Shown: piece by piece, positions 9,568 through 18,508 of the stretch
Numbering within the stretch: the first letter of the stretch is position 1
Layout of the letters: each line of letters begins with the position of its first letter
Origin: Deltaproteobacteria bacterium
GTDB taxonomy: Bacteria > Desulfobacterota > Desulfobacteria > Desulfobacterales > QNYZ01
Direction of reading: 5' to 3'
NCBI GenBank assembly: GCA_003973265.1
Contig: QNYZ01000039.1
Location: 1 to 64,000 of the forward strand
Length of the DNA stretch: 64,000 nt
The notes under the pieces: model-generated
Seen by the model: the letters and a program-made list of their open reading frames with translations, nothing else
Told to the model about the DNA's origin: nothing
Databases searched by the model: none
Translations under genes and position numbers: made by a program

Positions 9568-9583
9568 TGGCACGGGAGTTGCT
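9568..9583 (+). promoter_or_regulatory. Sigma-54 (-24/-12) promoter
   Basis: TGGCACGGGAGTTGCT matches consensus TGGCACR-N4-TTGCW at every specified position; ~40 bp upstream of the likely ATG at 9623. Confidence 0.85.
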
Positions 9584-9622
9584 CTATATTCATGGCGTCA
9601 CCCAAATAAAAGGAGCTCAACC

Positions 9623-11623
9623 ATGCAGAAGACAATCATTTCCATCATATTCGCTATTGCCATCAGCCTGACCGCCGGTGTGGGCCATGCCGCCGGCATC
9701 CTTACCCCGGCAGGGTCGGGTCATCAACCGATCCAGATTGTAGATCACCACGTCCATGTTGTTATCAATAACGGCTTTGCCATGACCGAGGTTCAACAGA
9801 CATTTTTCAACCCCAATGCCGAAAATCTGGAAGCCATATACAGCTTCCCCCTACCCAAGAGCGCCAGCCTTTCAGAAGTCACTATTTATGCAGGCGAACG
9901 TGAAATTCACGGGGAAGTGCTGGAAAAGCAGAAAGCCCGGCAGATCTACAAAGACGAAAAAAGCAAAGGGAATAGCGCCGGTCTGGCTGAAAAGAAAGAA
10001 TTTTACACTTTTGAGTTCAGGGTCTACCCGGTGCCCGGAAATGGTGAGACCCGAATCCGGTTTCTTTACTATCAGCCACTGAAAATGGATGCCAGTATCG
10101 GCCGCTATCTTTATCCCCTGGAAGATGGCGGCACGGACGAAGCCGGGAAAAGCTTCTGGACCACCAACGCCAAAGTGGAGAATACGGTTTCCATGAGCCT
10201 GGAACTGAAATCCGCCTATCCCATTAAAGATGTCCGCATACCCGGATTTGAGGCGGCGGCCACGATCGATAAACAGGACAATGATCATTATACGGTGGAG
10301 ATGCAACTCAGTGATATGCATCTGACCCGGGATTTCGTCTTTTACTACCGTCTTGAGGATAACCTGCCCGGTCGCGTGGAAGTCATTCCATTTCGGGACA
10401 ATAAAGATAAAGACGGCACGTTTATGATGGTAATTACACCGGGGGTGGATCTGAAACCGTTGAGCAATGGATCGGATTACTGCTTTGTACTCGATGTCTC
10501 CGGAAGTATGAAGACCAAAATATCCACGTTAAAACGGAGCGTCCTTAAAGCCCTTGAAAAGCTCAAACCGAAAGATCGCTTCCGGCTGGTTGCCTTTGAA
10601 AGTCAGGCCCGCGAGTTGACACGTGGCTGGCTGCCGGCCACGCCGGATTCACAGGCCAGGGCCCGGCAGATCCTGGACCCGCTGGGTACCGGCGGCAGTA
10701 CCAATCTATACGAGGGACTTGACCTGGGCCTGAAGCGGCTGGATGACGACCGGGCTGTCAATATAATTCTGATCACCGATGGGGTGACCAATACGGGTAT
10801 TGTTGACCCGATCAGGTTTCATGGGTTGCTGCAGAAAAAAGATGTGCGCGTTTTCGGGTTTTTGCTGGGAAACAGCGCCAACTGGCCGCTGATGCAGACA
10901 ATCGCCGAGGCATCCGGCGGATTCTACGATCATATCTCCAATGCGGATGATATCATGGGTAAGTTGATGCTGGCCGGCAGCAAAATCAACTATGAGGCCC
11001 TGCTCGATGCAAAGGTTAAAATCTCGGGCATCAAGGTCTCTGACCTGACCGATGACACCTTTAAAAAAATCTACCGCGGTCAACAACTGGTTATTTTTGG
11101 AAAGTATCACCAGGGAGGGCCGGCCCGGGTGACCCTGGCGGCGAATCTGACCGGCGAGGATAAAACCTATACCAGCGAGTTCGTGTTTCCCGAGACCGAC
11201 ACCGATAACCCTGAACTGGAGCGTCTCTGGGCATTGGCAACGGTTGAGAAGATAGCGGCCATGGAGCGGATCGGCAAGATGAAATCGTCCGAGTCCGAAA
11301 GTGCTATCCGTGATCTGGGCCTGGCGTATCAGATTGTTACCGATTACACATCCATGGTTGTCCTTTCGGATTCGACATTTACCGAACGGGGTATCGAGCG
11401 TCATAACCAGGCGCGCATCGCCCGCGAACAGCAGGCCCGCTCCCGGCGCCATCAGCAGCCGGTGAAAAACTACCGGGTAGACCATAAAAAGCCGGCCTTT
11501 AAATTCAAGGTGCCGGATATCGGCGGTGGCGGGGGTGCCATCGACCCCTTCACCGGGACGATCGGTCTGTTGATTGCCGGATTAGGGGCTGCACGGATTT
11601 CCCGGCGAAGAAAGAAACGGTAA
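9623..11623 (+). CDS. VIT and VWA domain surface protein with Gly-rich C-terminal sorting-like tail
   Basis: Start revised to ATG 9623 after AAGGAG; signal peptide MQKTIISIIFAIAISLTAGVGHAA; VIT-like region; VWA MIDAS CFVLDVSGSMKTK; tail GGGGGAIDPFTGTIGLLIAGLGAARISRRRKKR. Confidence 0.85.
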   Translation: MQKTIISIIFAIAISLTAGVGHAAGILTPAGSGHQPIQIVDHHVHVVINNGFAMTEVQQTFFNPNAENLEAIYSFPLPKSASLSEVTIYAGEREIHGEVLEKQKARQIYKDEKSKGNSAGLAEKKEFYTFEFRVYPVPGNGETRIRFLYYQPLKMDASIGRYLYPLEDGGTDEAGKSFWTTNAKVENTVSMSLELKSAYPIKDVRIPGFEAAATIDKQDNDHYTVEMQLSDMHLTRDFVFYYRLEDNLPGRVEVIPFRDNKDKDGTFMMVITPGVDLKPLSNGSDYCFVLDVSGSMKTKISTLKRSVLKALEKLKPKDRFRLVAFESQARELTRGWLPATPDSQARARQILDPLGTGGSTNLYEGLDLGLKRLDDDRAVNIILITDGVTNTGIVDPIRFHGLLQKKDVRVFGFLLGNSANWPLMQTIAEASGGFYDHISNADDIMGKLMLAGSKINYEALLDAKVKISGIKVSDLTDDTFKKIYRGQQLVIFGKYHQGGPARVTLAANLTGEDKTYTSEFVFPETDTDNPELERLWALATVEKIAAMERIGKMKSSESESAIRDLGLAYQIVTDYTSMVVLSDSTFTERGIERHNQARIAREQQARSRRHQQPVKNYRVDHKKPAFKFKVPDIGGGGGAIDPFTGTIGLLIAGLGAARISRRRKKR

Positions 11624-11624
11624 A

Positions 11625-12263
11625 TTGGAAATGGTAACCCCGGCCGATGCGCCAATACGCATCCATCATCGGGCAGCGGGGCGATTTCCATACGCCTCGC
11701 TGCTGCTCACCCTGCTGGCTGTAATCGTCCATTTGTCCCATGGCCTGCGAGTCGATCTTCTCTACGATCGCCTGGCCCTTAGCCGGGTGGAGCTCTGGCG
11801 GATTGCCACCTGCCACTGGGTGCACCTGTCCTGGGACCATCTGTTCTGGTCAGGTGCCACTTTCTTATGCCTGGGGGCCGTATGCGAGCGGCTGGATAAA
11901 AAGAAAACATACCTGACGATAGCGGTATCCGTTTTCCTTATTCCTGTTGCCCTGTGGTGGGGATTGCCGGGTCTCGAAATATACGGCGGATTATCCGGGC
12001 TGGACTGCGCTTTGTACGCCCTGTTGTTTACACTGCTTGGCCAGCGGGAAGCCATTTCCGGTAACAGGAGATGGACGGCTGTTTTCAGATCGGGGCTTTT
12101 GGCTCTGCTGGTCAAAGTGGCATACGAAACCGTGACCGGACAGACCATTTTCGTTTCCAGTCATCACGCTGGTATGGTTCCGGTTCCCCTTTCCCACCTG
12201 GTGGGCGGGATGGTTGGTTTTAGCGTGGGTATTTGCAAAGAAAAATCCCGCCATCTGCCCTGA
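11625..12263 (+). CDS. Rhomboid-family protease, rhombosortase-like
   Basis: 212 aa multi-TM; HWVHLSWDHLFWSGATFLCLGAVCE, GGLSG catalytic-Ser motif, C-terminal SHLVGGMVGF His motif. Start may be ATG 11631. Confidence 0.75.
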   Translation: MEMVTPADAPIRIHHRAAGRFPYASLLLTLLAVIVHLSHGLRVDLLYDRLALSRVELWRIATCHWVHLSWDHLFWSGATFLCLGAVCERLDKKKTYLTIAVSVFLIPVALWWGLPGLEIYGGLSGLDCALYALLFTLLGQREAISGNRRWTAVFRSGLLALLVKVAYETVTGQTIFVSSHHAGMVPVPLSHLVGGMVGFSVGICKEKSRHLP

Positions 12264-12286
12264 CGGTCAGAGAAAAAATGGCGGGA
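12241..12286 (-). terminator. Intrinsic terminator of ilvN
   Basis: On the minus strand TCCCGCCAT...ATGGCGGGA followed by TTTTTCTTT; overlaps the 3' end of the convergent rhombosortase ORF. Confidence 0.6.
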
Positions 12287-12287
12287 A

Positions 12288-12773
12288 TCAGGGCTCTCGG
12301 TAAAGCGCCAAAACGCCGGAGCGGGCCAGTTTTTTAATTCCGTAGGGTTCCAGCAGGCCGAGGAGGGCATTAATTTTTTCAGGCCGGCCGGTGACTTCCA
12401 GAATGATATGCTGGGATCCGGTATCAACGATTTTGCTTCGGAAAATGTCGGCGATCTGCATGATCTCGGCTCGTTTTTTTATGGTGGCATGGACACAAAT
12501 CAGTGCCATTTCACGTTTAACGGCATCTTCGCCGCTCATGTCCCGCAGTTTGATGACATTAATCAGGCGGCGTACCTGCTTCATGATCTGCTCGAACACC
12601 CTGGGCTCCGCCTGGGTCGTGACGGTAATTCGTGATATTTCCGGATCATGGGTCGGTGCGCCGCAAATGGTATCGATATTATAATTTCGTCCGGCAAACA
12701 GTCCGGATACCCGGGCCGTGACACCGGGTTCATTTTCCACCAGCATGGTTAAAATATGTTTTTGTTCATCCAT
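12288..12773 (-). CDS. ilvN: Acetolactate synthase small (regulatory) subunit
   Basis: 161 aa; ACT-domain start HILTMLVENEPGVTARVSGLFAGRNYNIDTI; IlvH/IlvN-like C-terminus. Confidence 0.92.
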   Translation of the reverse strand: MDEQKHILTMLVENEPGVTARVSGLFAGRNYNIDTICGAPTHDPEISRITVTTQAEPRVFEQIMKQVRRLINVIKLRDMSGEDAVKREMALICVHATIKKRAEIMQIADIFRSKIVDTGSQHIILEVTGRPEKINALLGLLEPYGIKKLARSGVLALYREP

Positions 12774-12981
12774 CTCCAGACATTCCTTTTCCCCTTCGGG
12801 ATCTCAGAGCAATAAATCCGACATGTTAACCATATTTCTACCATAAAACGGATTAAAAGTCGTCGCTTTTTATCGGTATGCACTTGGCGGGATACAATCT
12901 GTTACCTCTTGCTACGCGCCTGAAACGCGATTTATCGCCCATTGCCCTGTTTCCTTGACAATATTTCATTCTTGGCAGAAG

Positions 12982-13065
12982 ATGTTCGCCGGATTTACAT
13001 TTCGTAAAAACCCGGATGACCTTGAACGGATTCTTGTCAACCTCAGAAAAGCAGGACTGAAGTGA
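12982..13065 (+). CDS. Possible 27-codon leader ORF or gene remnant
   Basis: ATG...TGA reads MFAGFTFRKNPDDLERILVNLRKAGLK and ends 4 bp before the next ATG. Confidence 0.3.
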   Translation: MFAGFTFRKNPDDLERILVNLRKAGLK

Positions 13066-13069
13066 TCGT

Positions 13070-15022
13070 ATGAAAGATTATTCTGTTTCACACCTGTTCA
13101 GCCCCATTAAAATCGGTCATATGACATCAAAAAACAGGCTGCTCATGCCTGCCATGAGTATCAATTTTGGTGTGGATGCCAAATGCCATGTGACCGATCA
13201 GTTGATTGAATATCTCGTAGAAAGGGCAAAGGGCGGCGTCGGTATGATGCTGCTCGGTGGCGGCGGTGTCCATCCCGGTGGACAGGAACTGCCCGATCTC
13301 CCCCAGATGTACAATGATGACTGCATTCCGGCGCTTCAGGAAATGGTGCGGCGGGTCAAACCCCATGGTTCCCTCTTTGGCGTCCAGCTTATGCACGGCG
13401 GGAGACAGTCGTATCTTCCTCTGAAAGTGGCGCCATCTGCCATTCCGGCCCCGGCAGTGGTCAAGGGTGACGTCAAGGCGCTGGAAATTGACGAAATTAA
13501 AGAACTGGTCTCATGCTTCGGGGATGCGGCCCGGCGGTGTCAGACAGCGGGGTTTGATTTTATCGAACTCCATGGCGCACACGGTTACCTGATCAACCAG
13601 TTTCTGGCCCCCAATTCCAATATCAGAACGGATGACTATGGCGGATCTTTTGAAAACCGGACCCGGTTTTTATTTGAGATTATCACGGATATCCAGAAGA
13701 AGACGAAAAATGAACTTCCTGTCGGAATACGGATCAATGGCAACGATTATATTGAAAACGGATGGGAACTGGCCGAAGCAGTAAAACTGGCGCCGCTGCT
13801 TGAGAAAGCGGGGGTCGTTTACCTTCATGTGTCTGGCGGGGTATACGGATCCACTGAACTGACCATCCCTTCCATGTACACACCGCACGGATGTTTTGTC
13901 CATCTGGCGGAAGCTGTCAAAAAACACGTCAGTATTCCCGTGATTACCGTGGGAAGAATTAAATATCCGGACCATGCCGATCAGATCATCAAAGAAGGCC
14001 GGGCGGATATGGTGGCACTGGGCCGCTCCCTGCTGGCCGATCCGTATTATCCCCAAAAGGCCGAGACGGGCGAGTTCTCACGCATTCGTCCCTGCGTCGG
14101 CTGTTGCCTCGGGTGTATCCATGCCGTGCTGGCCAAGGAACCCGGTTCCTGCGTGGTTAACCCGGATGTGGGGCGGGAATACCTGCTTAAATCCATTAAA
14201 AAATCGGATCGATCACTAAAAGTGATTATTGCAGGGGCCGGTCCGGCCGGGCTGGCGGCGGCCCGGCAGTTTGCCCTTCAAGGGCATCGGACGATTATCT
14301 GCGAAAAAAGAAAGAAACCGGGGGGCTTGCTGGCCCTGGCATCAAAAGCGCCCGGACGCGGGGAACTGAACGATATCCTGGCGTATTTCGTGCGGGAACT
14401 CGAACGCCTGAATGTCGAGATTTGCTATAACAGACCGCTCACACTGGATCTTATCCACGAAATCGAGCCGGACCACGTGGTCCTTGCCACCGGTTCCATG
14501 CCGGAGATGCCGGTAATAAAGGGCCTTTTCCAGACCCGGATGAACCTTATGACCAACGTCGATCTACTCAGCGGAAACATGCAGACGGGTAACAACGTCA
14601 TCGTCCTTGGCGGTGGCATGACAGGGCTGATTACAGCAGACTTTGTTGCCTCCCCTGAAAATGCAAACCAGATAAAACACGTGGTTGTCTTAAACCGGAA
14701 AAAAAGATTTGCGGAAGAGATGTCCAGCAATGATCGGTATTATTTGAGAGAACGGCTGAAAAAAGAGAATGTGACCCTGTATAAAAACGTGTCGGTTATT
14801 CATTTTACCGATGACGGGGTTGTCTTTAAAGTAAACGGAAAAGAAACCGTATTAAGTGGTTTTGATTCCGTGGTTATTTCTGAAAAACAAAGCCCTTTCC
14901 GGGATGCCAAAAACCTTGAAAAACAGACACGGGCCACCTTTCACCTGATTGGTGATGCAAAATCGCCCCGGCATTTAATGTACTGCATCAGTGAAGCCGA
15001 GGAACTGGCACGGTCGGTTTGA
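13070..15022 (+). CDS. Old-yellow-enzyme-type NADH:flavin oxidoreductase / 2,4-dienoyl-CoA reductase-like
   Basis: 650 aa; FSPIKIGHMTSKNRLLMPAMS, Fe-S motif CVGCCLGCIHAVLAKEPGSCVVNP, Rossmann GAGPAGLAAARQF. Confidence 0.9.
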   Translation: MKDYSVSHLFSPIKIGHMTSKNRLLMPAMSINFGVDAKCHVTDQLIEYLVERAKGGVGMMLLGGGGVHPGGQELPDLPQMYNDDCIPALQEMVRRVKPHGSLFGVQLMHGGRQSYLPLKVAPSAIPAPAVVKGDVKALEIDEIKELVSCFGDAARRCQTAGFDFIELHGAHGYLINQFLAPNSNIRTDDYGGSFENRTRFLFEIITDIQKKTKNELPVGIRINGNDYIENGWELAEAVKLAPLLEKAGVVYLHVSGGVYGSTELTIPSMYTPHGCFVHLAEAVKKHVSIPVITVGRIKYPDHADQIIKEGRADMVALGRSLLADPYYPQKAETGEFSRIRPCVGCCLGCIHAVLAKEPGSCVVNPDVGREYLLKSIKKSDRSLKVIIAGAGPAGLAAARQFALQGHRTIICEKRKKPGGLLALASKAPGRGELNDILAYFVRELERLNVEICYNRPLTLDLIHEIEPDHVVLATGSMPEMPVIKGLFQTRMNLMTNVDLLSGNMQTGNNVIVLGGGMTGLITADFVASPENANQIKHVVVLNRKKRFAEEMSSNDRYYLRERLKKENVTLYKNVSVIHFTDDGVVFKVNGKETVLSGFDSVVISEKQSPFRDAKNLEKQTRATFHLIGDAKSPRHLMYCISEAEELARSV

Positions 15023-15157
15023 CGCCCGGTTTTCCTGAAATGAACCGGTATTGACTTTCGGGCAGTTGTTTGTAATTCTATCCATTGTCGGAAACAGCGT
15101 TGCACGAATGCGATGATCAGCAAATTGAGCCTAAACTCGAAACGGTAAGGAGAAGTC

Positions 15158-15634
15158 ATGAAAAAAGAAGATTTTACTGCGGAAGAATGGCAAACACTGT
15201 TTAATGCCCCCTCCATGGCCGGACTGGCCGTTACCGCTGCAAGCCCTTCCGGGCCGATTGGTGTAATGAAGGAGATGTTCTCCGTCGGTATGTCCCTGGC
15301 CGACCTGGTTAAAAAGAAATCAGACAACACCCTTATTCAGGCGCTGGTCGAAGATGTCAAAAAACGCGGCACCAAACCGAAGAAGCCGGAGAATGTCAAA
15401 AACATGGAAGAAGTAAAAACCTATGCGCTTCAACAGCTCCAGACAGCAGCTGACATCCTTGACAAGAAAAATGCCGGGGACGAAGGCGAAGAATTCAAAT
15501 CATGGCTGATCGATATTTCACAGCGTACCGCGGAGGCGGCGAAAGAAGGCGGATTTCTCGGATTTGGCGGCGAGAGAGTCTCAAGCGAGGAAAAGGCGGC
15601 CTTAAATGAAATAAGCGCTATTCTGAAAGGCTGA
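15158..15634 (+). CDS. Hypothetical protein
   Basis: 158 aa, RBS-like aaggaga upstream; no recognised domain. Confidence 0.7.
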   Translation: MKKEDFTAEEWQTLFNAPSMAGLAVTAASPSGPIGVMKEMFSVGMSLADLVKKKSDNTLIQALVEDVKKRGTKPKKPENVKNMEEVKTYALQQLQTAADILDKKNAGDEGEEFKSWLIDISQRTAEAAKEGGFLGFGGERVSSEEKAALNEISAILKG

Positions 15635-15797
15635 TCGGTTGTCGTACTGCCTTCTTTCGACAGAAGTAAACGAATAGAAATCATCTTCAGCCATCACGCC
15701 GGAAGTAAGTTACGTTGTGCCGTTTTCAAGTGTAATGACAACAGCTTACGTCGTTTATTGCTTGTGAGGGGCTTTTACGAACAAGCAGCAAGACCTC

Positions 15798-15853
15798 TAC
15801 CAGCCTTCGCTTGGAACAAAGTGACAGCGAAGGCTGGTAAGATTTTATTTTAT
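15798..15853 (+). terminator. Intrinsic terminator-like hairpin
   Basis: 14-bp perfect stem taccagccttcgct/agcgaaggctggta followed by agattttattttattt. Confidence 0.7.
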
Positions 15854-15985
15854 TTCCATTTTACAGACCCGGCCTGATCCTCAACATTATTTCACGGCTT
15901 TTACGGAAAACATCGATTCGCGCCTGAAATTACACAACTCCGGCCAAATTTCATATACTTCAAATTTTCAAGCGATGGCGAATAA

Positions 15986-16024
15986 AAAAGCCCGCGCAGT
16001 TTTCACTGCACGGGCTCATTTTTT
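15986..16024 (-). terminator. Terminator of the tRNA-Lys/tRNA-Glu unit
   Basis: GCCCGcGCAGT-tttc-ACTGCaCGGGC with flanking A6/T6 runs, immediately 3' of tRNA-Glu on the minus strand. Confidence 0.8.
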
Positions 16025-16025
16025 C

Positions 16026-16103
16026 TGGCGTCCCCAACCGGATTCGAACCGGTGTTGCCGGCGTGAAAGGCCGGTGTCCTGGACCAGACTAGACGATGGG
16101 GAC
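16026..16103 (-). tRNA. tRNA-Glu (TTC)
   Basis: GTCCCCA...GGCCTTTCACGCC...GGTTCGAATCC...GGGGACGCCA cloverleaf on the minus strand; encoded CCA. Confidence 0.95.
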
Positions 16104-16119
16104 AATTTTTTATATTCAA

Positions 16120-16195
16120 TGGTGGGCCGTGCGCGACTCGAACGCGCGACTCTCTGCTTAAAAGGCAGATACTCTACCAACTGAGTTAACGGCCC
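16120..16195 (-). tRNA. tRNA-Lys (TTT)
   Basis: GGGCCGTTAACTCAGTTGGTAGAGTATCTGCCTTTTAAGCAGAGAGTCGCGCGTTCGAGTCGCGCACGGCCCACCA. Confidence 0.95.
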
Positions 16196-16414
16196 CGTCC
16201 TTTGAAGCAGTAATATCTAATGCGATCGGAGATGTTTGTCAATAGAAAATGAAAAATATTTTGGTTTCTGGCTGGTTTGTTTTCGGTTAAATTCAGGGTC
16301 CAGAAAAAAAGGGCCGTAAAAGTTTCAATCCGTCGCCAAAAGCGTGCCCCGGATCAATAGCCATATGATGGATTCTATCCAGTTTGCAAATGGCAGGCAA
16401 AATGTATAATCAGA

Positions 16415-17182
16415 TTATGGAATAAAAACCGCCCTGATCATTATCAGACACAAAACGAGGACGGCCCCCGCCCCCCACCAGTCCACCGGTCGAATAATCA
16501 TGGCCGGGGGCGTCCCGGACTCATTATAACAACGGGCGGCCAGGGCCAGGGCCAGCTGGTCGGCCCGTTTGATGATCTGTCGAAGCATGGGCAGGGCAAA
16601 GTGTGTTAACCGATAATACGGATTTTTCCGGCATTCCACGCATCGGGCTTTCTGGGCGGATATGGTTTTTCCCGCCTGGTCCAGTATCATCGGGATCAAT
16701 CGAACCACCAGACCGACCATAACCCCCACGCGCTTTTCCGGTATCCAGGGGACAGGGGAGAGCAGCCACTCCACCGCCGCACGGATTTCCCGGGAATGCG
16801 TTGTTGCGGCATAAATCAACCCGGTTGTGGTAACGAGGATCAACCGCCAGCAAAACAACGCACCCGAAAAAACGCCCAGGTCGGTAAAAGCGACCGGGCC
16901 GAGCACAAGAACGGGTTTTCCCGGCGTAAAGATGGCCCTTGAAAGAAATACCGCTGCCAGTAAAAAACCAAAGTAGCGCAGGTTATAAACAGCCGCTTTC
17001 CAATCCAGACCGGCACGGCCAGTGAAAGCGACCAGCGCAAATGAAAAAACAGCCAGACCCGCCGGAAGGGAAGCCATGATTGACGGGCTGAGCAACAGCA
17101 GGGAGACCGTCTTGAGACGGGGATCAAACCGGTGCAGCGCCGATTCCCCGGGTTGGAAACAGAATGCTAATGCGCCAGCCAC
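16415..17182 (-). CDS. bioN: ECF transporter T component (BioN/EcfT-like)
   Basis: LHRFDPRLKTVSLLLLS; ARCVECRKNPYYRLTHFALP coupling region; next to bioM and bioY. Confidence 0.85.
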   Translation of the reverse strand: MAGALAFCFQPGESALHRFDPRLKTVSLLLLSPSIMASLPAGLAVFSFALVAFTGRAGLDWKAAVYNLRYFGFLLAAVFLSRAIFTPGKPVLVLGPVAFTDLGVFSGALFCWRLILVTTTGLIYAATTHSREIRAAVEWLLSPVPWIPEKRVGVMVGLVVRLIPMILDQAGKTISAQKARCVECRKNPYYRLTHFALPMLRQIIKRADQLALALAARCYNESGTPPAMIIRPVDWWGAGAVLVLCLIMIRAVFIP

Positions 17183-17952
17183 GGCCAGACCTCTTTCCCC
17201 ATGCGAAGCGCACAGGGCATTCGCACACCGTACTTCTCAACTTTGGGGAGAATCATTTTCGGCAGGCCATCTTCAACGATCCGGCCGGCATTGATCAGTA
17301 CCAGCCGGTCCGCATAACAGATCACTTTTTCAAGATCGTGGGTGGCCACCAGCAGCGTAATACCGCCGTGATGCAGCTTCAGCATCTGTTCCAGCACGAT
17401 ACATACGCCGCTGTCATCAAGATGGGTAAACGGCTCATCAAAAACAATTACATCCGGCTGCATGGCCAGTATCCCGGCAATCGCCAGGCGGCGTTTCTCG
17501 CCCTGGGACAACTGGTGCGGATGCCGATCCCTCTGGTCGGACAGCCCCACCATGATTAGCACGTCATTTGCCCGGCGTTCAATTTCGTTCCGGCCCAGTC
17601 CAAGGTTTTCCGGGCCGAATATCACATCATCGTAGACCGTCTCTCCGACAATCTGCATGTCAACATCCTGAAACACCATGCCCACCCGCTGACGGGCCAA
17701 TACCGGATCGTGCTGCACATCCACGCCATCAATGGTTACGGTTCCCCGGGCGGGCGAAAGCAGCCCGTTCAAGTGCCGGAAAAAAGTAGTTTTACCGGAT
17801 CCGTTGGGCCCGGCCATCACCACAAACTCACCCCGTTCCACCGTCATGTTTATCTCTGTCAGGGCCTGGGTGCCATCGGCGAAACGATAGCATAAATCGA
17901 CCACTTCAATCATATTCATTTCAACTGGATTCACTCTGTTTACCGGCCTCAA
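17167..17952 (-). CDS. bioM: ECF transporter ATPase (BioM/EcfA-like)
   Basis: Walker A GPNGSGKTT, signature LSQGEKRRLAIAGILAM, Walker B VIVFDEP. Confidence 0.9.
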   Translation of the reverse strand: MRPVNRVNPVEMNMIEVVDLCYRFADGTQALTEINMTVERGEFVVMAGPNGSGKTTFFRHLNGLLSPARGTVTIDGVDVQHDPVLARQRVGMVFQDVDMQIVGETVYDDVIFGPENLGLGRNEIERRANDVLIMVGLSDQRDRHPHQLSQGEKRRLAIAGILAMQPDVIVFDEPFTHLDDSGVCIVLEQMLKLHHGGITLLVATHDLEKVICYADRLVLINAGRIVEDGLPKMILPKVEKYGVRMPCALRMGKEVWPWLAH

Positions 17953-18508
17953 ATCCGGCCGACGGGTGCGTTGAACCGGACCGCGGTATCAGGGGCCGCA
18001 CCACCCGCGCCACGGGAACAGCCGCGGCAATTTTTATTCCATCACCCATAAGAAACGGCAACAGACCCACAGCCAGGCTTTTTCCCCAGGTCATTCCCAT
18101 AACGATTTTCAACCAGGGAACCCCGATTGCGTAAATCATTGCAGTGGCTGCCAACATGGCAATTATATCCCGGATGGCCGATAACCGTAATTGATCTGAT
18201 ATCCACCCGACAATAAATACGGCCGGCAGATAGGCAAGCAAATATCCACCCGTTGGGCCGAATATCCGTCCCAGCCCGCCAGTTCCACCGGAAAAAACCG
18301 GTAATCCTAAAATGCCGGATAATAGATATACTCCCACGGCGGCCACGCCCCATCGGGGGCCAAGCACCAGGCCTGCCAGCAATACAAAAAAATTTGCCAG
18401 ATAGATCGGTACCGGCCCAATGGGAATTGCCAGAAATGCCCCGGCGGCGATCAACGCGGCAAACAGTGACGCCATCACGATCATGCGAAGCGAGTCTATG
18501 GACTGCAT
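17921..18508 (-). CDS. bioY: Biotin transporter BioY
   Basis: GPTGGYLLAYLPAVFIVGW; small membrane S component. Confidence 0.9.
   Translation of the reverse strand: MQSIDSLRMIVMASLFAALIAAGAFLAIPIGPVPIYLANFFVLLAGLVLGPRWGVAAVGVYLLSGILGLPVFSGGTGGLGRIFGPTGGYLLAYLPAVFIVGWISDQLRLSAIRDIIAMLAATAMIYAIGVPWLKIVMGMTWGKSLAVGLLPFLMGDGIKIAAAVPVARVVRPLIPRSGSTHPSAGFEAGKQSESS

Noticed and set aside
15975-16184. 69-aa ORF MANKKARAVFTARAHFFWRPQPDSNRCCRRERPVSWTRLDDG...
   Set aside because: Translation across tRNA-Glu and tRNA-Lys; a familiar spurious annotation.
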